A DNA stretch of 64,000 bases from Pseudomonas sp. MYb185 (GCF_002979975.1 NZ_PCQD01000009.1:1-64000), one strand, 5' to 3'. Numbered from the stretch's first letter, positions 45,256 to 54,805 are shown. Notes: generated by a model from the sequence alone, not told the origin. Translations and numbers: made by a program.

Positions 45256-46230
45256 TCAAGGTGCCCAGATGTCGACATCATTGGCATCCACTTTCACCGG
45301 CAGCAGTCCTTCGGCATGGAAGGTGTCAGCAATACGCTGCTGTTCAGCCAGGCTGTCGCGCTGCACCAGGCGCACTTCATAGCTGCGCTTGCGGTTGGCC
45401 ACCTCGACGATTTCCGGATCCAGGCCACCCCACAGCGGCCCAAGGATGTCAGCAGCCTCTCTGGGGTTCGCCCGCAGCCATTCGCCACTCTTGCGCAGTT
45501 CCTCGAAGATGGTTGCGACAATGTCCGGGTGCTGCTGGGCGAAACTGACCGAGCTCAGGTAGTAACGCTGATAATCAGCCAGGCCGTCACTGCCATCGGC
45601 CAGCACCTGCGGGTTCAGTTGGCGCTGCGCGCTGGTCAGGAAGGGCTCCCAGACCACCCAGGCATCCACATTGCGATTCTCGAAGGCGGCACGCCCATCA
45701 GCCGGCGTCAGATAGGAAGGACGGATATCGGCAAAGCTCAGCCCGGCTTTTTTCAACGCCTGAATCAACAGGTAATGGCTGCCCGCCGCCTTGGTGACCG
45801 CCACGCGCTTGCCCTTCAGGTCGCTCAGCTGGTCGATGCCCGAATCGCTGTGCACGACAATGGCCTGGGCGGTGGGCGATGGCGCTTCCTGGGCAACATA
45901 GACCAGGCGCGCACCGGCAGCCTGGGCAAACACCGGAACGGTGTCCGCCACATCAGCGGAAAAATCCACGTTGCCCACATTCAGCGCTTCCAGCAGTGGC
46001 AGGCCGCTGGGGAATTCATGCCAGGAAACCTTGACCCCTTGCTCGCCCAGCACCTGTTCGAGGGTGCCCTGGCTGCGCAGCAGGGTGATCAAGGTGGAGG
46101 ACTTCTGAAAGCCGATACGCACCGTGGTATCGGCAGCTACCGCGCCGGTGAACAGCAGGCTGGCAGCGGTAAACAGGGAAGCCAACAGCGTGCGACGCTT
46201 CCGATGCGTGGTCTTGCTTGGAGTGGACAT
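45256..46230 (-). CDS. SsuA-like sulfonate ABC transporter binding protein (orphan 1)
   Basis: 324 residues. A signal peptide (cleavage after VAA, about residue 33) precedes VRIGFQKSSTLITLLRSQGT and HEFPSGLPLLEALNVGNVDF, closely matching SsuA. It binds an organosulfur ligand in the periplasm. No permease or ATPase is encoded with it, so it probably uses the transport genes on the opposite strand (48279-49834 or 52960-54554). Its partner gene is the SfnB-like oxidoreductase. The upstream region contains the AT-rich motif at 46364. Confidence 0.88.
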   Translation of the reverse strand: MSTPSKTTHRKRRTLLASLFTAASLLFTGAVAADTTVRIGFQKSSTLITLLRSQGTLEQVLGEQGVKVSWHEFPSGLPLLEALNVGNVDFSADVADTVPVFAQAAGARLVYVAQEAPSPTAQAIVVHSDSGIDQLSDLKGKRVAVTKAAGSHYLLIQALKKAGLSFADIRPSYLTPADGRAAFENRNVDAWVVWEPFLTSAQRQLNPQVLADGSDGLADYQRYYLSSVSFAQQHPDIVATIFEELRKSGEWLRANPREAADILGPLWGGLDPEIVEVANRKRSYEVRLVQRDSLAEQQRIADTFHAEGLLPVKVDANDVDIWAP

Positions 46231-46550
46231 GGGACTCTCTCTACAACGTGACAGGGATGATCCGTCTCGTCACAGAAGCAGAGCCGGATCGGGAACAAGT
46301 GAGGTTGGCCTCAATACTGTCCGGTGATCCGGTAGAACAAAGCTAAACAATCTAAAAACAGAAGAATAAATACTTTTTTGGAATTAAGTTATGCCGACTT
46401 GTCGAGGTTGGTGCGGACACCTTCTTATTCTGCAATCGAATATTAAAATCACTATTTATTCTTTTTATTCCAATCCATAGCCATGCATAGTGCTCTCATC
46501 GCCCGGCGCCCGAAGCGCGCAGGCATCCAGACAGATCACAGGAGAGCACC
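46231..46550. promoter_or_regulatory. Divergent control region with AT-rich motifs
   Basis: This 320-base spacer separates the binding-protein gene (minus) from lsfA (plus). It holds two AT-rich blocks in an otherwise GC-rich sequence: GAATAAATACTTTTTTGG (46364-46381) and ATTCTTTTTATTC (46458-46470). They resemble the block upstream of the second OprD gene and are plausible sites of a sulfur-limitation regulator such as CysB. No -35/-10 assignment is offered and no gene was seen. Confidence 0.5.
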
Positions 46551-47198
46551 ATGAGCATCAGACTCGGCGATATCGCCCCCGATTTCGAGCAGGACTCCAG
46601 CGAGGGCCGCATTGGTTTCCATGAATGGCTTGGCGACAGCTGGGGCATTCTGTTTTCCCACCCGGCGGATTTCACCCCGGTGTGCACCACTGAACTGGGC
46701 CTGACCGCCAAGCTGAAGGATCAGTTCGCCGAGCGCAACGTCAAGGCCATTGCCCTGTCGGTGGACCCGGTCGACTCGCACATCGAATGGATCAAGGACA
46801 TCAATGAGACGCAGAACACCGTCGTCGGCTTTCCGATCATTGCCGACCATGACCGCAAGGTATCCGAGCTGTACGACCTGATCCACCCGAATGCCAACGA
46901 CACCCTGACCGTTCGTTCGCTGTTCGTCATCGACCCGAACAAGAAGGTGCGCCTGACCATCACCTACCCGGCCAGCACCGGGCGCAACTTCGATGAGATC
47001 CTGCGCGTCGTTGACTCGCTGCAACTGACCGACAACTACAAGGTCGCCACCCCGGGTAACTGGAAGGATGGTGACGAAGTGGTGATAGTGCCGTCGCTGC
47101 AGGACGAGGAAGAAATCCGTCAGCGCTTCCCGGCCGGCTATCGCGCGGTGCGCCCGTACCTGCGCCTGACACCGCAACCGAACCGCAAGACTGCCTGA
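46551..47198 (+). CDS. lsfA: 1-Cys peroxiredoxin
   Basis: 215 residues. The peroxidatic cysteine is in PVCTTEL (Cys about 45) with an upstream HPADFTP; there is no resolving Cys, and the C-terminal half (PGNWKDGDEVVIVPSL) is of the Prx6 type. LsfA of Pseudomonas is a 1-Cys peroxiredoxin induced by sulfate starvation. It removes peroxides, such as those produced by flavin monooxygenases in this island. CAGGAGAGC precedes ATG 46551. Confidence 0.93.
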   Translation: MSIRLGDIAPDFEQDSSEGRIGFHEWLGDSWGILFSHPADFTPVCTTELGLTAKLKDQFAERNVKAIALSVDPVDSHIEWIKDINETQNTVVGFPIIADHDRKVSELYDLIHPNANDTLTVRSLFVIDPNKKVRLTITYPASTGRNFDEILRVVDSLQLTDNYKVATPGNWKDGDEVVIVPSLQDEEEIRQRFPAGYRAVRPYLRLTPQPNRKTA

Positions 47199-47220
47199 CA
47201 GCACCCGATTTACCCCCTTT

Positions 47221-47244
47221 GCCGCCTGGTTTCGACCAGGCGGC
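47221..47244 (+). terminator. Hairpin after lsfA
   Basis: GCCGCCTGG and CCAGGCGGC form a perfect 9-bp stem with a TTTCGA loop, followed by TGTTTGCC. This is either a terminator of lsfA or, because the uORF and the transporter genes follow directly, an attenuator between them. Confidence 0.7.
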
Positions 47245-47279
47245 TGTTTGCCTGACTTGACCTCAAGAAGGAGAAAACC

Positions 47280-47294
47280 ATGCGATTGATATAA
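47280..47294 (+). CDS. Four-codon upstream ORF (MRLI)
   Basis: ATG CGA TTG ATA TAA, preceded at 47268-47273 by AAGGAG with six-base spacing, an ideal ribosome-binding site. Three bases after the stop, a second AAAGGAG serves the transporter binding-protein gene at 47308. Such a minimal ORF may be a translated leader or simply a remnant of an old start site. No function is claimed. Confidence 0.4.
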   Translation: MRLI

Positions 47295-47307
47295 GAAAGG
47301 AGCCAAC

Positions 47308-48282
47308 ATGCCGCTTTCATCCTGGCGTCGACGCCTTGCCGCCGCCCTTATTGCGTTAACCCCCCTGTCCGCCTTCAGCAACACCGGCGAGGTCAGCCTC
47401 GATTATGCCTACTACTCGCCACCCAGCCTGGTAATCCGCGATCAGGGCTGGCTGGAGGAACACTTTGCCGAACAGGGTAGAAATGTAAAGTGGGTGCTGT
47501 CCCGCGGCAGCAACAACTCCCTCGAGTTTCTCAACAGTGGCGCCACGCAGTTCGCACTGACCTCCAGCATCTCAGCCTTCATCAGTCGCGCCAATGGCCA
47601 ACCGGTCAAGACCGTCTACAGCTATCTATGGGCCGAACCCAGCGCCCTGGTGGTACCGGAACAGTCGGAGATCAGTGACTTCGAGGATATTCGCGGAAAA
47701 CGGGTGGCCGCCACCAAGGGTACCGATCCCTATTTCTTTCTGCTGCGCGCCCTGGAGCGCCACAACCTGACTTCAAGGGATGTACGTATCGTGCATCTGC
47801 AACACCCGGAGGGACGAACCGCTCTGGAGCAAGGCCGGGTTGACATATGGGCCGGCTTGGACCCGCATATGGCGGCTTCGGAGGCAGCCGGCGCCCGGTT
47901 CCTCTACCGTAACCCTGACTTTGGCCTGGCGGCGTTCCTGAATACCAGCGAACGGGTTCTGGAGAGCCAGCCAGAGACGGTGGAAGCGGTAGTCAACGCC
48001 TATGAGCGGGCGCGCCAGTGGATCATTGATCACCCGGATCAAACCGCCGAGCTGGTCGCACGGGAAACTGGCCTGCCGGAGGAGGTGATTCGGCTGCAGC
48101 TCGCGCGCTATGACTTCAGTCGCCCCGTTCCCGGTCAGGCACATCTCGACGCCATCAGGCCGGTCGTTCCGTTACTGCAGGCAGACAACATCCTGCGCAG
48201 CACCGCGGATACCGAGGGCACTCTGACCTCGCTGCTGGCAGCAGACATCGCCCAACGTGTTGTCGAAGGCCAGGCACCATGA
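47308..48282 (+). CDS. Sulfonate/sulfate-ester ABC transporter binding protein
   Basis: 324 residues with a signal peptide (about residues 1-25, to AFS) and the SsuA/TauA-type fold, but distinct from the two canonical SsuA-like proteins here: the mature part begins VSLDYAYYSPPSLVIRDQGW and later GRVDIWAGLDPHMAASEAAG. The YYSPPSL start recalls AtsR, the binding protein for aromatic sulfate esters in P. putida (atsRBC). The gene is followed by its own permease and ATPase with four-base overlaps. No arylsulfatase is visible in the window. Confidence 0.82.
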   Translation: MPLSSWRRRLAAALIALTPLSAFSNTGEVSLDYAYYSPPSLVIRDQGWLEEHFAEQGRNVKWVLSRGSNNSLEFLNSGATQFALTSSISAFISRANGQPVKTVYSYLWAEPSALVVPEQSEISDFEDIRGKRVAATKGTDPYFFLLRALERHNLTSRDVRIVHLQHPEGRTALEQGRVDIWAGLDPHMAASEAAGARFLYRNPDFGLAAFLNTSERVLESQPETVEAVVNAYERARQWIIDHPDQTAELVARETGLPEEVIRLQLARYDFSRPVPGQAHLDAIRPVVPLLQADNILRSTADTEGTLTSLLAADIAQRVVEGQAP

Positions 48283-49109
48283 ATACCCGTGTTCAGCCTC
48301 TCAAACGACCAGCATCGGTATGGCAGCCCGCCAGGCGACTGGTGCGTTTCACCCCGGTCGGGGTGCTGCTGCCACTGACCTTCATCCTCCTGCTGGAACT
48401 CAGCGTGTACAGCGGCTGGATTCCGGCCTATCTGATGCCCGCCCCGAGTGCGCTGGTGCTGACCTTTCATGAGCTGGCAGCCGGGCCGTTGTGGAGTCAT
48501 ATCCTTGCCAGTTCCCAGCGGGTTCTGCTGGGTTTTGCCATAGGCTCCGGGCTGGCAATACTGCTGGGAACCCTGGTGGGCATGAGCCGGCGTCTCGAAG
48601 CCTATCTCGACCCCACCTTCCAGGCGCTGCGAGCTGTACCGGGCCTGGCCTGGGTTCCCTTGTTACTGATCTGGCTCGGCATTGATGAAGTATCCAAGGT
48701 TACCCTCATTGCCATAGGTTCCTTCTTCCCGGTGTACATGAACATGGTGGCGGGCGTACGCAATGTGGATCGCAAGCTCGTCGAAGTGGGGGCTCAGCTC
48801 GGCTTCTGCCAGGCGACATTGATGCGCCGGATCATGGTACCGGCCGCCCTGCCCTACCTTTTCACTGGTTTGCGCAACGGCCTGTCGATGGCCTGGCTGT
48901 GCGTGGTCGCCGCTGAGTTGCTGGCCGCCACTGAAGGCATTGGCTACCTGCTTACCGACGGGCGGGAGGTGTCCCGTCCTGATCTGGTACTGACCGCCAT
49001 CATCACTCTAGCCCTGATGGGCAAGCTGACCGACAGCCTGTTGAAGCATGCAGAAAAACGCATGCTGCGTTGGCGGGACAGTTTCTCGGGACAGGAGCAG
49101 AAACCATGA
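48279..49109 (+). CDS. SsuC/AtsB-type ABC transporter permease
   Basis: 276 residues, about six membrane helices, with the EAA loop (EVGAQLGFCQATLMRRIMVP) typical of the SsuC/TauC family. It overlaps the binding-protein gene by four bases and the ATPase gene by four. Confidence 0.9.
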   Translation: MNTRVQPLKRPASVWQPARRLVRFTPVGVLLPLTFILLLELSVYSGWIPAYLMPAPSALVLTFHELAAGPLWSHILASSQRVLLGFAIGSGLAILLGTLVGMSRRLEAYLDPTFQALRAVPGLAWVPLLLIWLGIDEVSKVTLIAIGSFFPVYMNMVAGVRNVDRKLVEVGAQLGFCQATLMRRIMVPAALPYLFTGLRNGLSMAWLCVVAAELLAATEGIGYLLTDGREVSRPDLVLTAIITLALMGKLTDSLLKHAEKRMLRWRDSFSGQEQKP

Positions 49110-49834
49110 GCGCGCTGCTACGTCTGCACAATATCCGAAAATCCTTTGCCGAACTCACGGTACTGGACAACGTCAGCCTGGCACTGGCTGCGGGAGAAAT
49201 CGTCAGCCTGCTGGGACCCAGTGGTTGCGGCAAGAGCACCCTGCTGCGTATCGCCGCCGGACTCGATGCGCACTTTGAAGGGGAGCTGGAACGCAATCCC
49301 TTATTGGATTTCGGCTCCAGCTCCGGCATTGGAGTGGTGTTCCAGGAACCGCGTCTGATGCCCTGGCTCAGCGTGGCGGAAAACATCGGCTTCGTTGATG
49401 GACGCAAGGCCGATCACCGTTGGACTCAGCAACTGCTCCATGACGTCGGGCTGGAGGGCCGGGGTGAAGCCCTGCCCAAGCAGCTGTCCGGCGGCATGGC
49501 CCAGCGCGTGGCCATCGCCCGGGGCCTCTATGGCCGTCCTCAGGTGCTGCTGCTGGATGAACCATTCAGCGCGGTGGATGCCTTCACCCGAATGAAGCTG
49601 CAGGACCTGGTGATCAAGCTGGCGGCCCAGTACGACATCAGTGTGCTGATGGTGACCCATGATCTGGATGAGGCGGTATACCTGAGCGACAGGGTAATCA
49701 TCCTCGGCGGACAACCCAGCCGGATCGTGGCCGAGCTGGCTGTGCCTCTTGCCCATCCCCGAGACCGTCGAGCGGTAGAGCTGGCCTTCCTCAAGGGCGA
49801 GGCCCTGACGGCACTGTATCAGCAACCCACTTAG
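49106..49834 (+). CDS. SsuB/AtsC-type ABC transporter ATP-binding protein
   Basis: 242 residues with Walker A GPSGCGKST, signature LSGGMAQRV, Walker B LLLDEPFSAVDAFTR and the switch histidine in VTHDLDEAV. It completes the second organosulfur transporter of the island. ATG 49106 overlaps the permease stop as ATGA; the frame upstream to 49070 is within the permease gene. Confidence 0.9.
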   Translation: MSALLRLHNIRKSFAELTVLDNVSLALAAGEIVSLLGPSGCGKSTLLRIAAGLDAHFEGELERNPLLDFGSSSGIGVVFQEPRLMPWLSVAENIGFVDGRKADHRWTQQLLHDVGLEGRGEALPKQLSGGMAQRVAIARGLYGRPQVLLLDEPFSAVDAFTRMKLQDLVIKLAAQYDISVLMVTHDLDEAVYLSDRVIILGGQPSRIVAELAVPLAHPRDRRAVELAFLKGEALTALYQQPT

Positions 49835-49837
49835 AAC

Positions 49838-49870
49838 AAAAAAGAATTATAAAATGAAAACATATGATTT
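49838..49870. promoter_or_regulatory. AT-rich region upstream of ssuE
   Basis: AAAAAAGAATTATAAAATG and following AT-rich bases stand out against the GC-rich surroundings at the head of the ssuEADCBF operon. AAAGAAT is the inverse of the ATTCTTT core seen at 38631 and 46458. It may hold a sulfur-regulated promoter; no precise element is assigned. Confidence 0.35.
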
Positions 49871-49955
49871 CAGGTAATACATGTCTCCTGATAATGTTGC
49901 ATCCACTTGGGAACAATATGACTTTTAGAACCGATCAATATAAGGAATGCCTTTC

Positions 49956-50540
49956 ATGCTGGTTGTAACCATTGGCGGCAGCCCAAGCCAACGATCCCGC
50001 ACCGGTCTATTGCTGGATAGGGCTGGACACTGGCTGGAGCAACGCGGCATCGAGCGGGTGCACTTTGATATTCACCAGTTCGATCCTGCCGATCTGCTGC
50101 TGGCCCGTTTCGATAGCCCCGCTATCCGCCACCTTGCTGACCAGGTCAGCCGGGCGGATGGCCTGATTGTCGGCACGCCAGTGTACAAGGCGTCCTTCTC
50201 CGGGGCACTCAAGGTGCTGTTGGACCTGCTGCCGGAACGGGCCTTGAGCCACAAGGTGGTGCTGCCCATCGCCACCGGCGGTACCCCGACCCACATGCTG
50301 GCGGTCGACTATGCGCTGAAGCCGGTGCTGGCCGCACTCAAGGCGCAGGAAACCCTGCACGGTGTGTTCGCTACCGACAACCAGATCCAGTATGGCGAGC
50401 CGCCGACATTCGATGATCAGTTGCTGCTACGACTCCAGGAAGCGCTGGAGTATTTCGCCGCAGCGCTGGCCCGCCGGCCGGCGCCGATTGATCCCAAGCT
50501 GTTGAATGACCGATTGATCAACGCTCACTGGAGCATTTGA
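49956..50540 (+). CDS. ssuE: NADPH-dependent FMN reductase
   Basis: 194 residues matching SsuE of E. coli in long segments: [13 protein letters not shown] at the N-terminus, [44 protein letters not shown] and [18 protein letters not shown]. It supplies FMNH2 to SsuD. An ATG at 49947 directly abuts the AAGGA site; ATG 49956 has nine-base spacing and gives the family N-terminus, so it is preferred. It is the first gene of the ssu operon. Confidence 0.95.
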   Translation: MLVVTIGGSPSQRSRTGLLLDRAGHWLEQRGIERVHFDIHQFDPADLLLARFDSPAIRHLADQVSRADGLIVGTPVYKASFSGALKVLLDLLPERALSHKVVLPIATGGTPTHMLAVDYALKPVLAALKAQETLHGVFATDNQIQYGEPPTFDDQLLLRLQEALEYFAAALARRPAPIDPKLLNDRLINAHWSI

Positions 50541-50628
50541 CCACGTAATAGGCCGGTCACGGCCACCCGCCTTACTCTCCCGCCAACGGGTCAGCAGGCT
50601 ACCAACACCACACGCAAAGGAGACGACC

Positions 50629-51594
50629 ATGAAACAGGTCACTTTGCGCCGGGGATTGGCAGCGCTACTGACCGCTGCCCTTGCCTTCGGCGCTGTAACA
50701 CAAGCCACTGCCGACACCCTGCGTATCGGCTATCAGAAATACGGCACCCTGACCCTGCTGCGGGCCAGTGGCGCCCTTGACCAGCGGCTGGCCGAACAGG
50801 GCGTGAATGTCACCTGGACCGAGTTTCCCGCTGGCCCGCAACTGCTCGAAGGCCTGAATGTCGGTGCGGTGGACTTCGGCACCACCGGTGAAACCCCGCC
50901 GGTATTCGCCCAGGCGGCGGGCGCGGACCTGCTGTATGTTGCCCATGAACCGCCGGCGCCCACCGGCGAAGCGATATTGCTGCCGAAGGACTCACCGATC
51001 CAGAGCGTAGCCGAGCTCAAGGGCAAGAAGATCGTCCTGAACAAGGGCTCGAATGTGCACTACCTGCTGGTTCGCGCGCTGGAAGACGCCGGGCTGAGCA
51101 TCACCGATATCACCCCCATCTACCTGCCTCCGGCTGATGCCCGCGCGGCATTCGAACGTGGCTCGGTGGATGCCTGGGTCATCTGGGATCCCTTCCAGGC
51201 AGCCGCCGAGCAACAGATCGGCGCGCGCACCCTGATCGACGGCAGCGGGCTGGTCAGCAACCACCAGTTCTATCTGTCGACCGGCTCCTACGCCCAGGCC
51301 AACCCCGAGGTGATCCAGATCCTGATCGAGGAAATCGATGCCATCGGCCAATGGACGCTGGACAACATCGATGAGGCTACCGCGCAACTTGCGCCGGTCA
51401 TTGGCCTGAACCCGGACATCACCCGCACCGCGATCCAACGCCAGAGCTATGGCACCCGCCTGATCAGTCCGGAGGTCGCCAAGGCGCAGCAGGACATCGC
51501 CGACACCTTCCATTCGCTCAAGCTGATTCCGAAGAAGGTGGATATCAGCAAGGTGATCTGGACACCGCAGATCGAGACGGCGAAGGCGCCTTGA
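50629..51594 (+). CDS. ssuA: Aliphatic sulfonate ABC transporter binding protein
   Basis: 321 residues. Signal peptide cleaved after ATA (about residue 27), then LRIGYQKYGTLTLLRASGAL and TEFPAGPQLLEGLNVGAVDFG, the SsuA hallmarks. It captures alkanesulfonates in the periplasm for SsuBC. The spacing of 88 bases to ssuE contains no clear terminator. It is separated from ssuD by a 160-base palindromic element. Confidence 0.95.
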   Translation: MKQVTLRRGLAALLTAALAFGAVTQATADTLRIGYQKYGTLTLLRASGALDQRLAEQGVNVTWTEFPAGPQLLEGLNVGAVDFGTTGETPPVFAQAAGADLLYVAHEPPAPTGEAILLPKDSPIQSVAELKGKKIVLNKGSNVHYLLVRALEDAGLSITDITPIYLPPADARAAFERGSVDAWVIWDPFQAAAEQQIGARTLIDGSGLVSNHQFYLSTGSYAQANPEVIQILIEEIDAIGQWTLDNIDEATAQLAPVIGLNPDITRTAIQRQSYGTRLISPEVAKAQQDIADTFHSLKLIPKKVDISKVIWTPQIETAKAP

Positions 51595-51600
51595 GAACCG

Positions 51601-51760
51601 ATGGATTGCCGCGCCCTTCGGGCTCGCAATGACGGAGTGGGGGAAGGCAGCCATATCACAGTCTGCCGGCACCCACTTTCACCATGGCAATGGCAGGGAG
51701 GACCAGGGCGCCCAACCCCTTGCTCGTCATTGCGAGCTGCGCAGCAGCGTGGCAATCCAT
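51601..51760. repeat. CGTCATTGCGAG...GGATTGC inverted-repeat element, copy 2
   Basis: The left end (51601-51634) reads ATGGATTGCCGCG, ending CTCGCAATGACG. The right end (51725-51760) reads CGTCATTGCGAGC and ends GGCAATCCAT. The arms are inverted copies about 35 bases long around a 90-base core that encodes nothing. Copy 1 is at 3751-3859. It sits in the ssuA-ssuD spacer, so the operon mRNA can fold the arms into a long stem. Confidence 0.8.
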
Positions 51761-51803
51761 CGCACCTGACCACATATGCATCACAACAGCTGGAGAATGA
51801 AAC

Positions 51804-52952
51804 ATGTCACTGAATATCTTCTGGTTCCTGCCGACCCACGGCGACGGCCGCTACCTGGGTACCACGCAGGGTGCACGGGCAGTGGACCACAGCTACCTGC
51901 AGCAGATCGCCCAGGCCGCCGACAAGCTCGGCTACGGCGGGGTGCTGATTCCCACTGGCCGCTCCTGCGAGGACTCCTGGCTGGTGGCAGCGTCACTGAT
52001 CCCGGTCACCCAGCGGCTGAAGTTCCTGGTCGCGCTGCGCCCCGGGATCATTTCCCCCACGGTTGCGGCGCGTCAGGCGGCCACGCTGGATCGGCTGTCC
52101 AATGGCCGCGCCCTGTTCAACCTGGTCACCGGCGGTGATCCGGATGAGCTGGCCGGTGATGGCCTCAACCTCAGCCATACCGAACGCTACGAAGCGTCCG
52201 TCGAATTCACCCGCATCTGGCGCCGGGTGCTGGAAGGCGAAACCGTGGACTATGACGGCAAGCATATCCAGGTCAAGGGTGCCAAACTGCTGTTCCCGCC
52301 GGTGCAGCAGCCACGCCCGCCACTGTACTTTGGCGGCTCCTCCGAGGCCGCGCAGGACCTGGCGGCCGAGCAGGTCGAGCTGTACCTGACCTGGGGTGAA
52401 CCACCAGCTGCCGTTGCGGAGAAGATCGCCCAGGTGCGGGAAAAGGCCGCCAGGCAGGGCCGCAGCGTGCGCTTCGGTATCCGTCTGCATGTGATCGTAC
52501 GCGAAACCAACGAAGAGGCCTGGCAGGCGGCCGACAAGCTGATTGCCCACCTGGACGATGACACCATCAGCCGCGCCCAGGCCTCGCTGGCACGCTTCGA
52601 CTCCGTCGGCCAGCAACGCATGGCTGCCCTGCACGGTGGCAACAAGGACAACCTCGAGGTCAGCCCGAACCTGTGGGCGGGCGTGGGTCTGGTACGTGGT
52701 GGCGCGGGTACCGCGCTGGTAGGTGATGGCCCGACGGTAGCGGCGCGGGTGAAGGAGTATGCCGAGCTGGGTATCGATACCTTCATCTTCTCCGGCTATC
52801 CGCATCTGGAAGAGTCCTACCGGGTGGCCGAACTGCTGTTCCCGCATCTGGAACTGGCGCAACCCGAGCAGCCAAGCGGCAAGCAGTACATCAGCCCGTT
52901 CGGTGAGATGCTGGCCAACGACATCCTGCCCAAAGCCGCTGCGCAGAGCTGA
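51804..52952 (+). CDS. ssuD: FMNH2-dependent alkanesulfonate monooxygenase
   Basis: 382 residues nearly collinear with E. coli Ssu[71 protein letters not shown], and [19 protein letters not shown]. It cleaves alkanesulfonates to the aldehyde and sulfite with O2 and FMNH2 from SsuE. The gene follows ssuA across the palindromic element; its start has CTGGAGAATG-type spacing. Confidence 0.96.
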   Translation: MSLNIFWFLPTHGDGRYLGTTQGARAVDHSYLQQIAQAADKLGYGGVLIPTGRSCEDSWLVAASLIPVTQRLKFLVALRPGIISPTVAARQAATLDRLSNGRALFNLVTGGDPDELAGDGLNLSHTERYEASVEFTRIWRRVLEGETVDYDGKHIQVKGAKLLFPPVQQPRPPLYFGGSSEAAQDLAAEQVELYLTWGEPPAAVAEKIAQVREKAARQGRSVRFGIRLHVIVRETNEEAWQAADKLIAHLDDDTISRAQASLARFDSVGQQRMAALHGGNKDNLEVSPNLWAGVGLVRGGAGTALVGDGPTVAARVKEYAELGIDTFIFSGYPHLEESYRVAELLFPHLELAQPEQPSGKQYISPFGEMLANDILPKAAAQS

Positions 52953-52959
52953 GGACGCG

Positions 52960-53751
52960 ATGATGAGAACCTCCGATCAATGGCTGGAGCGGCTGGCACC
53001 ACTGGCTCTACCCATCCTGCTGCTGGCGGCCTGGCAGATATCCGTCAGCACCGGCTGGCTGTCCAGCCGTATTCTGCCCTCGCCCACGGCGGTCCTGGCT
53101 GCCGGCTGGGCGCTACTGCAAAGCGGGGAGATCTGGTCTCACCTGGCGATCAGCAGCTGGCGCGCCGGGGTCGGTCTGGCTATCGGTGGCGGGCTCGGCC
53201 TGGTGCTGGGCTTTATCTCCGGCCTGTCACGCTGGGGCGAGCGCTTCCTCGACAGCTCGGTACAGATGATCCGCAATATTCCACACCTGGCACTGATTCC
53301 TCTGGTGATCCTGTGGTTCGGCATCGATGAGTCGGCGAAGGTTTTTCTGGTCGCACTGGGTTCGCTGTTCCCGATCTATCTCAATACCTACCACGGCATT
53401 CGTAACGTCGATGCCGGCTTGGTAGAGATGTCACGCAGCTATGGCCTGTCCGGCTTCAGCCTGTTCTGGCAGGTGATCCTGCCCGGCGCCCTGCCCTCGA
53501 TCCTGGTTGGGCTGCGTTTCGCCCTCGGGTTCATGTGGCTGACGCTGATCGTTGCCGAGACCATTTCCGCCAGTTCGGGGATCGGCTATCTGGCGATGAA
53601 CGCCCGCGAATTCCTGCAAACCGATGTGGTGGTGCTGGCGATCGTGCTGTACGCCCTGCTCGGCAAGCTGGCCGACACCGCCGCCCGCCTGCTGGAGCGG
53701 CTGTGGCTGCGCTGGCACCCGGCCTATCAGAAAAAAGGAGCCAAGGCATGA
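52960..53751 (+). CDS. ssuC: Aliphatic sulfonate ABC transporter permease
   Basis: 263 residues, about six helices, with [18 protein letters not shown] near the N-terminus and the EAA loop [21 protein letters not shown]. These are SsuC features. Start ATG 52960 has GAGG five bases upstream; an ATG at 52963 is equally possible. The frame upstream to 52759 overlaps ssuD. Confidence 0.94.
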   Translation: MMRTSDQWLERLAPLALPILLLAAWQISVSTGWLSSRILPSPTAVLAAGWALLQSGEIWSHLAISSWRAGVGLAIGGGLGLVLGFISGLSRWGERFLDSSVQMIRNIPHLALIPLVILWFGIDESAKVFLVALGSLFPIYLNTYHGIRNVDAGLVEMSRSYGLSGFSLFWQVILPGALPSILVGLRFALGFMWLTLIVAETISASSGIGYLAMNAREFLQTDVVVLAIVLYALLGKLADTAARLLERLWLRWHPAYQKKGAKA

Positions 53752-54554
53752 CCGCCCAACAGCCACCCCGGCCGAAGAACGGCACTGCGCTGACGGTGCA
53801 GGCGCTGAGCAAGTCCTTTGGTGACCTGCAGGTATTGAACAACATCGATCTGGAGATTCCCGCTGGCCAGTTCGTCGCCGTGGTCGGTCGCAGCGGCTGC
53901 GGCAAGAGCACCCTGCTGCGGCTACTGGCCGGGCTGGATCAGGCCAGCAGCGGCGAGTTGCTGGCCGGCAGTACAGCTCTGGCGGACAACCGCGCCGACA
54001 CCCGCCTGATGTTCCAGGATTCGCGGCTGCTGCCGTGGAAAAAGGTCATCGACAACGTGGGCCTGGGTCTCAAGGGCGACTGGCGTCCCAAAGCCTTCGA
54101 GGCCCTGAGAGCGGTAGGCCTGGCGGACCGGGCCTGGCAATGGCCGGCCACCCTGTCCGGTGGTCAGAAGCAACGCGTGGCCCTGGCTCGCGCGCTGATC
54201 CATCAGCCGCGCCTGCTGTTGCTAGACGAACCGCTCGGAGCGCTGGATGCACTGACCCGGATCGAAATGCAACAACTGATCGAAAGCCTCTGGCAGCAGC
54301 ATGGCTTCACCGTGCTGCTGGTCACCCACGATGTCAGCGAAGCAGTCAGTGTCGCTGATCGGGTGATCCTGATCGAAGAGGGCGAGATCGGCCTGGATCT
54401 GACCATCGACGTACCCCGACCCCGGGCCCATGGCTCCTTCCGCCTGGCGCAGCTGGAAGCCCAGGTCCTCGACCGGGTTCTGGCCAGGCCGGGCAATCCC
54501 GAACAGCCGGAAAAACTATCACCCCTGCCCACGCAACTGCGCTGGGCACTCTAA
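53748..54554 (+). CDS. ssuB: Aliphatic sulfonate ABC transporter ATP-binding protein
   Basis: 268 residues with Walker [10 protein letters not shown], signature LSGGQKQRV, Walker [16 protein letters not shown] and the H-loop [29 protein letters not shown] is typical SsuB. ATG 53748 overlaps the ssuC stop. It energises import of sulfonates by SsuA-SsuC. Confidence 0.95.
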   Translation: MTAQQPPRPKNGTALTVQALSKSFGDLQVLNNIDLEIPAGQFVAVVGRSGCGKSTLLRLLAGLDQASSGELLAGSTALADNRADTRLMFQDSRLLPWKKVIDNVGLGLKGDWRPKAFEALRAVGLADRAWQWPATLSGGQKQRVALARALIHQPRLLLLDEPLGALDALTRIEMQQLIESLWQQHGFTVLLVTHDVSEAVSVADRVILIEEGEIGLDLTIDVPRPRAHGSFRLAQLEAQVLDRVLARPGNPEQPEKLSPLPTQLRWAL

Positions 54555-54582
54555 CTCCCATCAAGTAAAAGGAACCACCAAC

Positions 54583-54798
54583 ATGACCATTCAAGCCATC
54601 AACGTACGCAACCAGTTCAAGGGCCACATCCGCGAGATTCTGCGCGGAGACGTCCTCTCGGAAATCGACGTGCAGACCGCCGCTGGCATCGTTACCTCGG
54701 TGATCACCACCCGCTCGGTGGATGAGCTGGATCTCAAGATCGGCTCGGAAGTGATCGCCTTCGTGAAATCGACGGAGGTGTCGATCGCCAAGTTGTGA
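54583..54798 (+). CDS. ssuF: TOBE-domain molybdopterin-binding-like protein
   Basis: 71 residues: a single TOBE/Mop domain (ARNQFKG-like NVRNQFKGHIREILRG, then VVTSVITT-type GIVTSVITTRSVDELDL and IAFVKSTEVSIAKL). SsuF of Pseudomonas is the sixth member of the ssu operon; the ligand is unknown, and family members bind molybdate or similar oxyanions. It has an AAAGGAACC site and lies 28 bases after ssuB. Confidence 0.92.
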   Translation: MTIQAINVRNQFKGHIREILRGDVLSEIDVQTAAGIVTSVITTRSVDELDLKIGSEVIAFVKSTEVSIAKL

Positions 54799-54805
54799 GG
54801 TCGTT

